Positions 11,467 through 20,878 are shown, counted from the stretch's first letter. The stretch is 64,000 nt of DNA from Chelativorans salis (GCF_025336525.1 NZ_JAOCZP010000004.1:1-64000); one strand, 5' to 3'. Program-made: numbers and translations. Notes: generated from the letters alone by a model not told the origin.

Positions 11467-12155
11467 CAGAAATCCAGATCCGCGTAGAGGGAGGCGGGTG
11501 AAAGCCCGCGCACGCGGTCGCTCAGAAGGGACCGGAAGGAGGGGCGCGACTTCATGCGGCTGTACCAGTCGCGCGCCGCCGGATACTCGGCCCATTCGAT
11601 CTCGCCCAGATAGTCGAGAACCGACAGCGAAGCGGCCGCCGCCACGTCCGCATAGGAAAGGCGCGGGCCGGCCAGCCAGTCGCGCGTGGCGGCCAGATAG
11701 TTGGTGTATTTCAGGTGCTGGCGCACATTCGCCCGCGCCGCGCGGATGGCGGCGGAATCGGGTGCCCCGCCACCCTCGCCCCCCATCAGCGGCTTCAGCG
11801 CCCGCTCGCGCACCAGATGCCGTGTCACGTCACCATCGGTCTTGACCAGATACCAATCGACGAGGCGGCGGATTTCCGCTCGGGCGATCGAATCCTCGGC
11901 CATCAGCCGTTTCTCGCGCTTATAGGCGCCGCGCGTCTCGTCAAGATACTCGCCGATCACCGTCGCGCCGACGATGACGTGGTCGCCTTCCGCCAGGAGC
12001 ACGGGGATCGTCCCGGCCGGATTGAGCGACAAAAATTCCTTGCGCCGCGCCCAGGGACGCTCCTCGATCAGGGCTATTTCCTCGCCGTATTCGCCGAAAG
12101 TCAGGCGGACAAAACGGCAGGAGGCATAGAGCGGATGGTGAAACAGGGTCAGCAT
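11466..12155 (-). CDS. Glutathione S-transferase family protein
   Basis: A 229-aa cytosolic GST. The N-terminal thioredoxin fold begins [18 protein letters not shown], with Ser/Cys at the usual activating position, and has the cis-proline segment [10 protein letters not shown]; the Glu-Ser pair that binds the glutathione gamma-glutamyl group reads GATVIGEYL here, so that site is variant. The C-terminal helical domain includes [20 protein letters not shown] with the conserved N-capping Asp. It is the first gene of a minus-strand run with queG. The substrate is unknown. Confidence 0.9.
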
Positions 12156-12292
12156 GTGTGCACGTGGTACATGAATGCTCTGGTCATTTCGTGGCCGCGA
12201 CGGTATTCCTCAGGCGGTCTGATTCCCGAGTTCTCCGCCGAGCTATACGGGCAGACGCCGGGCCTGACAAGCAAACCCACCAAGGAGAAAGC

Positions 12293-13099
12293 GTGCCGGA
12301 CCAGACCATCGCGGAAGCCCTCCTGCTCGGCGTTCTGGAGGGGTTGACCGAGTTCATTCCCGTCTCTTCCACGGGGCACATTCTGTTGGCAGGCCATTTC
12401 CTCGGCTTCGAGTCGACCGGCAAGGCGTTCGAGATCCTCATCCAGCTCGGCGCTATCCTGGCGATCCTGAGCGTTTATGCCGCGCGCCTGTGGAAAATGG
12501 CCTTGGAGTTACCGCACGACAAGGCGACCCGGCGCTTCATGCTCGGCATTCTGCTTGCCTTCCTGCCCGCCGCCATCATCGGCGTGCTCGCCTACACTGT
12601 CATCAAGACTGTGCTCTTCGAAACGCCGCGGCTGATCTGCATCATGCTCATCTTGGGCGGCATCGTGCTTCTTTGGGTCGACCGCTGGGTCAAGGCGCCG
12701 CGCTACGACGATATCACCCGTTTCCCGCTGCCTATGTATTTCAAGATAGGCCTGTTCCAGTGCCTGTCCATGATTCCCGGCACCTCGCGCTCCGGCGCGA
12801 CGATCGTCGGCGGGCTCATCCTGGGCGCCGACAAGCGCGCGGCGGCGGAATTTTCCTTCTTCCTTGCCATGCCCACCATGGCAGGTGCCTTTGCCTACGA
12901 TCTTTATAGGAACTACAGCCTGCTTACCGCCGCCGACGTGGAAATCATCGCCGTCGGCTTCATCGCCGCCTTCATCGCCGGCGTGGTCGTGGTGCGGTCG
13001 CTGCTCGGCTTCGTTTCCAGGCGCGGCTATTCACTGTTCGGCTGGTGGCGGATCCTCGTCGGGGTGCTGGGGCTCGCTGCGCTTTTCCTGCTGGGATAA
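12293..13099 (+). CDS. uppP: Undecaprenyl-diphosphatase
   Basis: UppP (BacA) is an inner-membrane phosphatase that regenerates undecaprenyl phosphate, the lipid carrier for peptidoglycan and surface polysaccharides; overproduction gives bacitracin resistance. Both catalytic signatures are present: [18 protein letters not shown] near the N-terminus and [13 protein letters not shown] in the middle, separated by hydrophobic helices. A GTG at 12293 is chosen because AAGGAG lies just upstream and it gives the family length (268 aa); 45 further open codons upstream look non-coding. It is alone on its strand and divergent from the GST gene. Confidence 0.97.
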   Translation: MPDQTIAEALLLGVLEGLTEFIPVSSTGHILLAGHFLGFESTGKAFEILIQLGAILAILSVYAARLWKMALELPHDKATRRFMLGILLAFLPAAIIGVLAYTVIKTVLFETPRLICIMLILGGIVLLWVDRWVKAPRYDDITRFPLPMYFKIGLFQCLSMIPGTSRSGATIVGGLILGADKRAAAEFSFFLAMPTMAGAFAYDLYRNYSLLTAADVEIIAVGFIAAFIAGVVVVRSLLGFVSRRGYSLFGWWRILVGVLGLAALFLLG

Positions 13100-13160
13100 G
13101 GGGTCTCCCGCTCTCAAGCGGCTTGCAGGAACATGGCTTCTTGCAGGGCGGCGGTAAATG

Positions 13161-13184
13161 TGATTTTTTTACTCCACTATAAAT
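13161..13184 (+). promoter_or_regulatory. Possible promoter and iron-box-like site upstream of the imelysin operon
   Basis: A TATAAAT hexamer-like element lies at 13178-13184, about 55 bp before the first imelysin gene, in a 139-bp gap. Just upstream, TGA-N9-TCC (13161-13175) is one base away from the TGA-N9-TCA core of rhizobial RirA sites. The fit is imperfect and may be chance. Confidence 0.25.
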
Positions 13185-13238
13185 GGTGGGGCAAGATCTG
13201 GCCGCCGCACCCAGAAACCTGCTCCGGAGGATTTTTCG

Positions 13239-14492
13239 ATGAAGCTGACGATTGCCTTTGCCGCGGTCGGCGTTGCCGTCTCGGGCGCCCATGCCGCCGA
13301 GCCCTCAGCCGTTCTGACCACCTATGCCGACATTGCGCTCGCCGGTTACGAGGATAGCCTGGAGACGGCGCGCTCCCTGCAAGGTGAGGTGGATGCACTG
13401 ATTGCCGATCCTTCCGAGGAGACGTTGGCTGCCGCCCGCGAGGCCTGGCTTGCTTCCCGCGTGCCCTATCAGCAGACGGAGGCCTACCGCTTCGGCAACG
13501 CCATCGTCGACGATTGGGAAGGCCGGGTGAATGCCTGGCCGCTGGACGAGGGGCTGATCGATTATGTCGACGCCAGCTACGGCACCGAGTCCGACGAAAA
13601 CAGCTTCTACACGGTCAACGTCATCGCTAGCGACGAGGTAAGCGCCGGCGGCGAGACTGTGGTCGCTTCTAAGATCATGCCCGACCTCATCCAGTCCCTG
13701 CACGAACTGGGCGGCGTCGAGGCCAATGTCGCCACGGGCTATCACGCCATCGAGTTCCTCTTGTGGGGGCAGGACCTGAACGGCACCGGACCCGGCGCTG
13801 GCGACCGGCCCTATACGGATTTCGCCCCGGAGAACTGCACCGGCGGCAACTGCGAGCGCCGCGCGCGATATCTCAAGGCGGCGGCGGACCTGCTGGTTGC
13901 TGACCTGGAAGAGATGGTAGGCAACTGGCAGGATGGTGGCGAGGCGCGCGCAGCGCTTAGCGAAGGCGGCCCGGAGACCGGGCTGACGGCCATGCTGACC
14001 GGCCTCGGCTCGCTCTCCTACGGTGAGCTTGCCGGCGAGCGCATGAAGCTCGGGCTGCTCTTGAACGATCCGGAGGAGGAGCACGACTGCTTCTCCGACA
14101 ACACCCACAACAGCCATTATTACGACGTCCTGGGCATCAACAACGTCTATTTCGGCCGTTACGAGCGAACTGGCGGCGAGAAGGTCGAAGGGCCGAGCAT
14201 GGCGGAATTGGTGCGCGAGGCGGACCCGGCCCTTGCCGACGAGATGGAGGCCAAGCTCGCCGCCACGCTCGAAGCGGCCGAGGCGCTTAAAGATCGCGCC
14301 GAGACGGTCGAAGCCTACGATCAGATGATCGGCGAGGGCAATGCCGAGGGGAATGCCGCCGTGCAGGTGCTTATCGACGGCCTTGTCGACCAGACCCGCT
14401 CCATCGAGCGCGTCATCGCGGCGCTTGATCTTTCCGGCGTGACGATCGAAGGCTCCGACAGCCTGGACGATCCCAGCGCCGTCTTCCAGTAG
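13239..14492 (+). CDS. Imelysin family periplasmic protein (iron-regulated, EfeO/IrpA-like)
   Basis: A 417-aa secreted protein with a cleavable signal peptide (cut near AHA-AEPS, residue 19/20). It carries the imelysin metal-site motif GxHxxE as GYHAIE at residues 167-172, followed by FLLWGQDLNG. Imelysin-family (M75 peptidase-like) proteins are linked to iron uptake and iron-regulated expression but are not shown to be proteases. The ATG follows the strong ribosome site CCGGAGGA. It heads a tight four-gene cluster (imelysin, diheme DUF1111, second imelysin, DUF1513), a recurring proteobacterial neighbourhood thought to act in periplasmic iron handling. Confidence 0.93.
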   Translation: MKLTIAFAAVGVAVSGAHAAEPSAVLTTYADIALAGYEDSLETARSLQGEVDALIADPSEETLAAAREAWLASRVPYQQTEAYRFGNAIVDDWEGRVNAWPLDEGLIDYVDASYGTESDENSFYTVNVIASDEVSAGGETVVASKIMPDLIQSLHELGGVEANVATGYHAIEFLLWGQDLNGTGPGAGDRPYTDFAPENCTGGNCERRARYLKAAADLLVADLEEMVGNWQDGGEARAALSEGGPETGLTAMLTGLGSLSYGELAGERMKLGLLLNDPEEEHDCFSDNTHNSHYYDVLGINNVYFGRYERTGGEKVEGPSMAELVREADPALADEMEAKLAATLEAAEALKDRAETVEAYDQMIGEGNAEGNAAVQVLIDGLVDQTRSIERVIAALDLSGVTIEGSDSLDDPSAVFQ

Positions 14493-14547
14493 GAATGGAG
14501 AGCCGTCGCGCGAGGCGTGTGACGGCCTTTTCTCCCGCGCCGGTGTG

Positions 14548-16065
14548 ATGCGTTTGTCTTTTCGCTTATACTTTTCCCTGGCGGCGGCGGGCTTGCTCGC
14601 CGCCTTTGCCGTTCAGGCGCGCGCACCCGCGCCGCGGGACGATCTGAGCGAGGCCGACCGGGCGCGGGTCGAAAAGGTCGTCCGTCCGGCGACGACCTTC
14701 GAGAAGGCCGAGCCCTTCGAGCGTATGCAGGCCGGGGCGGCCACCTCCACAAAGCGCATCAACGCCGACGCCTTCTCCCACCCCTCGGCCAATCTGAAGT
14801 TCGAGGGGGAGCAGCGATTCCTGCTTGGCAACGGGCTGTTCCGCAAAGAATGGGTGTCAGCGCCGTCTTCCACCCAGGCCTCCGACGGCCTCGGCCCGTT
14901 GTTCAACGCGCGGGCCTGCCAGTCCTGCCACATTAAGGATGGACGCGGCCATGCGCCCGCGCATGCCGAGGATTCCGCCGTTTCGCTGCTGGTGCGCCTT
15001 TCCGTGCCGCCAAGCGAAGAGCAGGAAGAGGCCATCCGCGCCGGCCGTCTTTCCGGCGCCCCGGAGCCCGTCTACGGCGGCCAGCTCCAGGACTTTGCCG
15101 TGGCGGGCCTACCGGTCGAAGGCCGCGTGCGCATTTACTACGAGGAAATCCCCGTGGAGCTCAACGGCGGCGAGACGGTGAAGCTGCGCAAGCCCACGAT
15201 TGCCGTCGATAACCCCGGCTACGGCCCGCTCCACCCAGACACCATGCTGTCGGCGCGCGTCGCCCCGCCGATGATCGGCCTCGGCCTCTTGGAGGCTATC
15301 GGCGAGGGCGACATCCTCTCTCGCGCGGACCCCGAGGATGCGGACGGCGACGGCATCTCCGGCCGCGCCCGCCAAGTGCGCGACGAGACGGCCGAATGGC
15401 GCCTTGGCCGCTTCGGCTGGAAAGGCAATGCGGCGAGTGTGAGGCAGCAGACGGCGGACGCCTTCTCCGGCGACATGGGCCTTTCCACGCCGCTGGTGCC
15501 GGACCATTGGGGCGAGTGCACGGCGGCGCAAAAGCCCTGCCGCAGATTGCCCCACGGTGCCCAGCCGCGCCTTGGCGACCAGGAGGTGCCGGCGGAGCTT
15601 CTGGATCTCGTGGCCTTTTATTCGCAAAACCTCGCTGTTCCCGCCCGCCGGGACGTGGAGGACGCCCGAGTGCTGGCCGGGAAAAAGGTCTTCTACGAGA
15701 CCGGCTGCGTCGGCTGCCACACGCCGAAATACGTTACGCGGCGCGATGCGGCGGTGCCGGCGCTCGCCTTCCAGCTTATCTGGCCCTATACTGATCTTCT
15801 CCTGCACGACATGGGCGAAGGCCTCGCCGACAACCGGCCGGAAGGAACTGCCACCGGCTACGAGTGGCGCACGCCGGCGCTTTGGGGCATCGGCCTTGCC
15901 AAGACCGTCAGCGGCGAGGCAGGGTTCCTGCACGACGGTCGCGCCCGCACGCTTCTGGAAGCCGTGTTGTGGCACGGCGGCGAGGCCGAGGCGATGCGCC
16001 AGAAGGTGGTTGAGATGAAAAAATCGGACCGCGACAACCTCATCCGTTTCCTGGAGTCGCTGTGA
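14548..16065 (+). CDS. Diheme oxidoreductase family protein (DUF1111, c-type cytochrome)
   Basis: About 505 aa with an N-terminal membrane/signal segment (FRLYFSLAAAGLLAAFAVQA) and two c-type heme sites, CQSCH at residues 124-128 and CVGCH at 387-391. The architecture matches the DUF1111 'thiol oxidoreductase-like' diheme family, distantly like MauG peroxidases. It is expected in the periplasm, where it could transfer electrons to or from iron or an imelysin partner; the substrate is not known. It starts 55 bp after the first imelysin gene, and its TGA overlaps the start of the next gene. A GTG three bases upstream of the chosen ATG is also possible. Confidence 0.92.
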   Translation: MRLSFRLYFSLAAAGLLAAFAVQARAPAPRDDLSEADRARVEKVVRPATTFEKAEPFERMQAGAATSTKRINADAFSHPSANLKFEGEQRFLLGNGLFRKEWVSAPSSTQASDGLGPLFNARACQSCHIKDGRGHAPAHAEDSAVSLLVRLSVPPSEEQEEAIRAGRLSGAPEPVYGGQLQDFAVAGLPVEGRVRIYYEEIPVELNGGETVKLRKPTIAVDNPGYGPLHPDTMLSARVAPPMIGLGLLEAIGEGDILSRADPEDADGDGISGRARQVRDETAEWRLGRFGWKGNAASVRQQTADAFSGDMGLSTPLVPDHWGECTAAQKPCRRLPHGAQPRLGDQEVPAELLDLVAFYSQNLAVPARRDVEDARVLAGKKVFYETGCVGCHTPKYVTRRDAAVPALAFQLIWPYTDLLLHDMGEGLADNRPEGTATGYEWRTPALWGIGLAKTVSGEAGFLHDGRARTLLEAVLWHGGEAEAMRQKVVEMKKSDRDNLIRFLESL

Positions 16066-17144
16066 TGCTGAGGAACGCGCTTTTTTGCCTTGCCCTTGCC
16101 TGCGGATTGCCAGCGCACGCGCAGGATGCGGCGGAATCCATTCCGCCCGACATCGGCCAGCGCGTGGCGGAGCGCTACGTCGTGCCGAGCGTTGTTGCCT
16201 TTTCCGGTGTAACGGGGCGCCTCGTGGGCAAGACGGGGGAGCTTTGCGCAGCGCCCGGCGACGACGCCCTGGAAGAGGCGCGTGCCACCTTTGCCGATAC
16301 AGTGCGGGCATGGGGGCCTGTCTCCATCCTGCGCTTCGGCCCGCTGGTCGAAGAAAGCCGCTTCGAGCACCTATTCTTCTGGCCCGATGTGCGCGGCGTC
16401 ACCCTTCGTCAAGTGCAGGGCGTGCTGGCGAAGGAGGACGAGAGTGCGGCCACCCCTGCGAGCCTGAAGGAGAAGAGCGTGGCCCTGCAGGGACTGCCAG
16501 CGCTGGAGTTCGTGCTTTTCGGTTCCGGCTCCGAAGAGCTTGCGGGTGCCGAAGGCGCCTATCGCTGCCGCTACAGTGCGGCCATCGCCGCAAACTTGGC
16601 CGCCCGCGCAGCGGAGCTCGCGCAAGCCTGGGCGCCGGACGCCCCGTTCCATTCTCAGTTCACGCAGCCTTCCGCCGACAACGCGCTCTACCGCTCACCG
16701 GGCGAGGTGGCCGGCGAGACCATCAAGGCGCTGACAACGGGGCTGCAGTTTGCCCGCAACGCCGAGCTTCTGCCTGCGCTCGGCGCAAATCCGGACAAAG
16801 CCAACGGCAAACGCGCGCCGCTCTGGCGCTCAAACCTGACGTTCGACCTGGTTGGCACGCAGATCGAGGGCGTGATGGGACTGGTCGACGCGGCAGAGTT
16901 CAGGTCGCATCTCGATGAGGCGGACGGCGCCATCGTCAACTCCATGCTCTTCGATCTCAAGCACGCTCTGAAGGCGCTGGAGGAGGTGGAGGCGCCGGCC
17001 GAAACGGCCTTCACCGACGCCGAGGACCGCGCGCGCGTCTCCTACGTCGGTGTGGCGCTCGAAGGCGCCGAGCGCACGATAAGCGAGCAGCTTTCGGCTG
17101 CCATCGGACTGACGATGGGTTTCAATGCGCTCGACGGTGATTGA
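16065..17144 (+). CDS. Second imelysin family protein, without the GxHxxE histidine
   Basis: About 359 aa with a signal peptide ending near PAHAQDAAE. It aligns by pattern with imelysin-like proteins: an early region with RFGPL, the central GLPALEFVLFG, and a C-terminal region GVMGLVDAAEFRSHL. The central motif replaces the canonical GxHxxE by GLPALE, so the conserved glycine and glutamate remain but the histidine is lost, as happens in the second paralogue of such clusters. The start shares a base with the stop of the diheme gene (TGATG), and the 3' end overlaps the DUF1513 gene by 20 bp. It is probably a periplasmic partner of the first imelysin rather than a duplicate with the same chemistry. 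Confidence 0.87.
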   Translation: MLRNALFCLALACGLPAHAQDAAESIPPDIGQRVAERYVVPSVVAFSGVTGRLVGKTGELCAAPGDDALEEARATFADTVRAWGPVSILRFGPLVEESRFEHLFFWPDVRGVTLRQVQGVLAKEDESAATPASLKEKSVALQGLPALEFVLFGSGSEELAGAEGAYRCRYSAAIAANLAARAAELAQAWAPDAPFHSQFTQPSADNALYRSPGEVAGETIKALTTGLQFARNAELLPALGANPDKANGKRAPLWRSNLTFDLVGTQIEGVMGLVDAAEFRSHLDEADGAIVNSMLFDLKHALKALEEVEAPAETAFTDAEDRARVSYVGVALEGAERTISEQLSAAIGLTMGFNALDGD

Positions 17145-18222
17145 CCGCAGAACGTTTCTCATCCTTGCCGGCGGGGCCGCGCTTGCGCCTGCGTGGGCGG
17201 AGGTCGCCGAGGAGGCGCTCTTCCTCGGAGCCAGGCTCAATAACGGCCGCTTCGAGGCGGCCATCATCGACGAAAAGGGCCGTGACCGGCTGGTGCTGCC
17301 GCTCGAGGCCCGTGGCCACTCCTTCGCCATCGACCAGCCGCGCCGCCGCGCCGTGGCCTTCGCCCGCTCGCCCGGGCGCTTCGCCGTCGCTTTCGATGTA
17401 GACGGCAGGAACGAGCCCATTGCGATCGCCGCCGCCCCCGATCGCCGTTTCCACGGCCACGGCGTCTTTACCCGCGACGGCAGGCTGATGCTCGCCACCG
17501 AGAACGATTTCGAAGCGGGGCGTGGTGTTGTCGGCATCTACGACGCGACGGACGGCTTCCGCCGCCTCGGTGAGTTTCCAAGCGACGGCATCGGCCCGCA
17601 CGAGACCTTGCTTCTGCACGACGGCCGCACCGTCTGCGTTGCCAATGGCGGCATCCTCACCCATCCCGACTACGGCCGCGCCAAGCTCAACCTCGCCACT
17701 ATGGCGCCCAGCCTCGCCTATATCGACGCTGCTTCCGGCGAGGTGGTGGAGAAGGCGGCTCTGGCGCCGGAGCTCAACCGGCTCTCCATCCGCCACATGG
17801 CGCTGGACGCAGCCGGTCATGTCTGGTTCGGCTGCCAGTACGAGGGCGCGGCCTCGGAGCGCCCGCCCCTGGTGGGCCGCCACAGGCGCGGCCGCGAAAT
17901 TGAGCTTTTTCCCGGCCCCCAGGGGGTGTTGCACAGCATGCAAAACTATGTCGGCTCCGTCGCGGTGGACACCTCGGGCATGGTTCTCGCCACCTCCAGC
18001 CCACGCGGCGGCCTCATTGCCTTCTGGGATACCGAAACCGGCCAGTACCTGGGCCGGCAGTCGCTCGCCGACGGATGCGGCGTCGCCCCCATCGCGCGTG
18101 GGAGAGTGCTTGCCACCAGCGGGCGCGGGGCGGTGGTGAGTGCGAGTCCGAAGGGGGAAAGGGGCCTCGTTGAGGCGGGGGCCGAGGCCCCCGCGTGGGA
18201 TAATCATCTGCGCCGGATATAA
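17125..18222 (+). CDS. DUF1513 domain-containing protein, Tat-type signal
   Basis: A 365-aa protein of the DUF1513 family with a predicted seven-bladed propeller-like repeat pattern (repeated G-x-H and D-x-x-G segments such as FHGHGVFTRDGRLMLATEND and GIGPHETLLLHDGRTVCVAN). The N-terminus MRSTVIDRRTFLILAGGAA contains a twin-arginine-like motif (DRRTFL), suggesting export in a folded state. The ATG lies inside the 3' end of the preceding imelysin gene. DUF1513 genes regularly close imelysin/DUF1111 clusters; no reaction is known. It ends 34 bp from a convergent gene with no clear hairpin between. Confidence 0.9.
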   Translation: MRSTVIDRRTFLILAGGAALAPAWAEVAEEALFLGARLNNGRFEAAIIDEKGRDRLVLPLEARGHSFAIDQPRRRAVAFARSPGRFAVAFDVDGRNEPIAIAAAPDRRFHGHGVFTRDGRLMLATENDFEAGRGVVGIYDATDGFRRLGEFPSDGIGPHETLLLHDGRTVCVANGGILTHPDYGRAKLNLATMAPSLAYIDAASGEVVEKAALAPELNRLSIRHMALDAAGHVWFGCQYEGAASERPPLVGRHRRGREIELFPGPQGVLHSMQNYVGSVAVDTSGMVLATSSPRGGLIAFWDTETGQYLGRQSLADGCGVAPIARGRVLATSGRGAVVSASPKGERGLVEAGAEAPAWDNHLRRI

Positions 18223-18255
18223 GCGGTTGGGCGCTGTGTGCCGACGCACGGTGAA

Positions 18256-19110
18256 TCAATCCGGCCGCCGATACCCCGTCGGCATCCCGTAAAGCGGCTC
18301 GATCCGCCGTATCGCTTCGCTAAGCGGTTCGCGCGATACCGTCATCGTATGGCCGTTGGCGTGAATGACATGCTCGCCATCGGTCATGATTGCCACGTGC
18401 CCGCGCCAGAAGACGAGGTCGCCGCGCTTCAACCCATTCTCCGGATCGAGCGCTGTGCCGATGCCCTTCGCCTGCATGTCCGTGTCGCGTGGTACGTTCC
18501 GCCCGGCCATCAGCATGGGAAGCTGTACCAGCCCGGAGCAGTCAATGCCGAGGCCGCTCGTGCCGCCCCACAGATAGGGCGTATGCAGGAACTGTTCCAC
18601 TACCGAAACGAAATCCTCGATATATTGATCGATGGGGCGCAGGTGCCGTGCGATCATCGCCTCGCCCGAAGTGAGGAGTGCATAGCGCGTGCCTCGCTTC
18701 TCCACCTCGCCGGTGATCGCCAGCCGCGCCCCCATGCTGTGGACGGTCGTCATCGGCGCCTTCAGCTCCGGCTCGGGATAGACGAAGCTGCGCGGCACGT
18801 GGACCACATGGGTCGGCGCAGCGAGCGGCCGGCCGACCGCCGCCTCGTCCGCATACCCTACATAGCCATCGCGTGCCGCCTGCACCCAGGCCCAGCCATC
18901 CTCCCGCTCGAACACCTGGATTGCCTCTCCATGAAGAAGCTGCGTGTCGATCCCGGCGCCCGCGTCCGGCGCCGAATGAAGATCTGCCACGGGCGCGGCA
19001 ATCACGGCCGGCTGTCCGGCGACGAAGCGTTCCGCCGCCACGCGCCCCATCAGCCGCTCGTCGGCGAGGTCGGGCCGGTAGGCATTGAGGCGGTGGTCGA
19101 GGGTCGTCAT
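18256..19110 (-). CDS. NlpC/P60 family cysteine hydrolase with N-terminal SH3 domains
   Basis: A 284-aa C40-family protein. The C-terminal papain-like domain contains WGGTSGLGIDCSG with the nucleophile Cys191, then GDLVFWRGHVAI with catalytic His238 and a polar third residue near His250. The first ~150 residues are SH3-like repeats (VADLHSAPDAGAG, DGWAWVQAARDGYVGYAD) that would bind cell wall peptides. Such enzymes cleave gamma-D-Glu-diamino acid bonds in peptidoglycan. There is no clear signal peptide, so it may act on recycled cytoplasmic muropeptides or be exported by another route. It overlaps the upstream MarR gene by 4 bp and follows the M17 aminopeptidase, a usual alphaproteobacterial order. 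Confidence 0.93.
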   Translation of the reverse strand: MTTLDHRLNAYRPDLADERLMGRVAAERFVAGQPAVIAAPVADLHSAPDAGAGIDTQLLHGEAIQVFEREDGWAWVQAARDGYVGYADEAAVGRPLAAPTHVVHVPRSFVYPEPELKAPMTTVHSMGARLAITGEVEKRGTRYALLTSGEAMIARHLRPIDQYIEDFVSVVEQFLHTPYLWGGTSGLGIDCSGLVQLPMLMAGRNVPRDTDMQAKGIGTALDPENGLKRGDLVFWRGHVAIMTDGEHVIHANGHTMTVSREPLSEAIRRIEPLYGMPTGYRRPD

Positions 19111-19454
19111 ATTGGAAGCTCCGCCGCGTTGGCGACCACCACGTCACCGAAGCGCTCGACGAACAATGCACCTTCCACCGTACGCCGGATAAGCACGTTG
19201 CGCCGGTCGCGCTGGTCGCGGTGGCGCGCGAGAAGCTTCATCGCGCCCATGGTATCGAGCGCCCGCGTAATCACCGGTTTCGTCACCTTCAGCTTCTCCG
19301 CCAGCCCGCGCACCGTGTGCGGGGGCGGATCGAGATAAACAGTGAGCAGGATCGCCATCTGCCGCTCCGTCAGGTCCGGCATGTCACCGCGCACCTCAGC
19401 AAGGCATACCTGTTGCCAGAGTCTCAGCGCCTGAAGGGGCCGCAGAGCGACCAT
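19107..19454 (-). CDS. MarR family transcriptional regulator
   Basis: A 115-aa winged-helix protein. The pattern LTERQMAILLTVYLDPPPHT, VRGLAEKLKVTKPVITRALD (recognition helix) and LARHRDQRDRRNVLIRRT (wing) is MarR-like. It is shorter than classic MarR (~140 aa), with a minimal dimerisation region. Its stop overlaps the start of the NlpC/P60 gene as ATGA, so it is likely co-transcribed with a peptidoglycan hydrolase; ligand and targets are unknown. Confidence 0.85.
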   Translation of the reverse strand: MVALRPLQALRLWQQVCLAEVRGDMPDLTERQMAILLTVYLDPPPHTVRGLAEKLKVTKPVITRALDTMGAMKLLARHRDQRDRRNVLIRRTVEGALFVERFGDVVVANAAELPI

Positions 19455-19516
19455 GGAACCCTCTGCAATCGTTTCGGTACCGTATCATTACGCCGATTGC
19501 CGGTATTCGCAATGGG

Positions 19517-20878
19517 TCAGGCGCCGTAGCGCTCCGTCAGCACCCGTTCGATAGCACGGATTCCCTGTGCCTCACCACCCACCGGCGCGGCAGGCTTCTC
19601 GCTCGGGTTCCAGCCGTAGATGTCGAAATGCGCCCAAGCGGAAGCCTTTTCGACAAAGCGCTCGAGGAAAAGTGCCGCTGTGATCGAGCCAGCAAAGCCG
19701 TCGGAGGTGACGTTGTTCGTGTCGGCCACCTTGGAGCGCAGCTTATCCTTGTAGGGCTGCCACAGCGGCATGCGCCAAAGGGGGTCGACGACCATCTCCG
19801 CTGCCTCCGAAAGCCTGGCCGCCAGCGCTTCGTTATGAGTATAGAAGGGCGGTAGGTCTGGGCCGAGCGCGACGCGGGCCGCTCCGGTCAGCGTCGCCAT
19901 GTCGATCACGAGTTCTGGCGCCTCTTCGTCCGCCAAGGCGAGCGCGTCGGCCAGCACCAACCGGCCCTCGGCGTCGGTGTTGCCTACCTCCACCGTTATG
20001 CCTTTACGGCTCGTCAGGATGTCGCCGGGGCGGAAGGCGTTGCCAGCAATAGCGTTTTCCACCGCCGGGATCAGAACGCGCAAGCGCACCGGCAGCTTGG
20101 CCGCCATGATCATGGAGGCGAGCCCCAGCACATTCGCCGCACCGCCCATATCCTTCTTCATGAGCAGCATGCCGTTGGCCGGCTTGATGTCGAGCCCGCC
20201 GGTGTCGAAACACACACCCTTACCTACCAGCGTTACCTTGGGTGCGCTTTCGGCCCCCCAGCGCATGTCGATAAGACGCGGTGCCTGCGCACCGGCGCGG
20301 CCGACGGCGTGGATCATCGGCAGGTTCTCCGAAAGAAGCGCCTCGCCCGCCGTCACTCGTATCTCCACCCCGTGCTTCTCAGCCAGCCTTCGCGCGGCCT
20401 CTTCCAGCGCTTCCGGTCCCATGTCGTTCGCCGGCGTGTTGATCAGATCGCGGGCAAGGAAGGTACCTTCCGCCTGCCGTTCAACGGCGGCGAGGTCGGC
20501 CCCCTCCGGCGCGGCGAAACTGATCTCCGGCGTCGGCTTCTTGCCGTAGCGGGTGAAGGCATAGCTGCCGAGCTTAAGCGCGAGGGAAGCCAAATTCGGG
20601 TCCTTCGGCGGTGCGGCGAAATGCCAGGCACCCTTCGGCAGGGCGCGCGCCAGCCTGCCGAGGCCAAAGGTGGCATTGCCGACACCGAAGAAGGCACCTC
20701 CAAGCGCCCCGTCGTCCCCCGGGATGGTGAGCATTGCCCCCTCCGCGCCCTGAAAGCCGTTCGCCCGCGCCCAGACGCAGGCCGCGGCGCTTGCCCCCGT
20801 CTCTTCCAGCGCATCCCCGGATGTCAGATAGACGGGAAGAGAGGCGGTGTCTTTGCGGGCGGTCAGGGTGAGCGGCAT
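19517..20878 (-). CDS. Leucyl aminopeptidase family protein (M17)
   Basis: A 453-aa cytoplasmic metallopeptidase. The M17 signature NTDAEGRLVLADALALAD and the upstream metal/substrate segment GKGVCFDTGGLDIKP plus MKKDMGGAANVLG are intact. It is closer to the shorter PepB/'leucyl aminopeptidase family' group than to canonical PepA. The ATG at 20878 has AAGGAA upstream; the frame remains open for over 600 further codons upstream, but that stretch runs antisense to two other genes and is not real. It is divergent from the TadD-like gene. Confidence 0.95.
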   Translation of the reverse strand: MPLTLTARKDTASLPVYLTSGDALEETGASAAACVWARANGFQGAEGAMLTIPGDDGALGGAFFGVGNATFGLGRLARALPKGAWHFAAPPKDPNLASLALKLGSYAFTRYGKKPTPEISFAAPEGADLAAVERQAEGTFLARDLINTPANDMGPEALEEAARRLAEKHGVEIRVTAGEALLSENLPMIHAVGRAGAQAPRLIDMRWGAESAPKVTLVGKGVCFDTGGLDIKPANGMLLMKKDMGGAANVLGLASMIMAAKLPVRLRVLIPAVENAIAGNAFRPGDILTSRKGITVEVGNTDAEGRLVLADALALADEEAPELVIDMATLTGAARVALGPDLPPFYTHNEALAARLSEAAEMVVDPLWRMPLWQPYKDKLRSKVADTNNVTSDGFAGSITAALFLERFVEKASAWAHFDIYGWNPSEKPAAPVGGEAQGIRAIERVLTERYGA

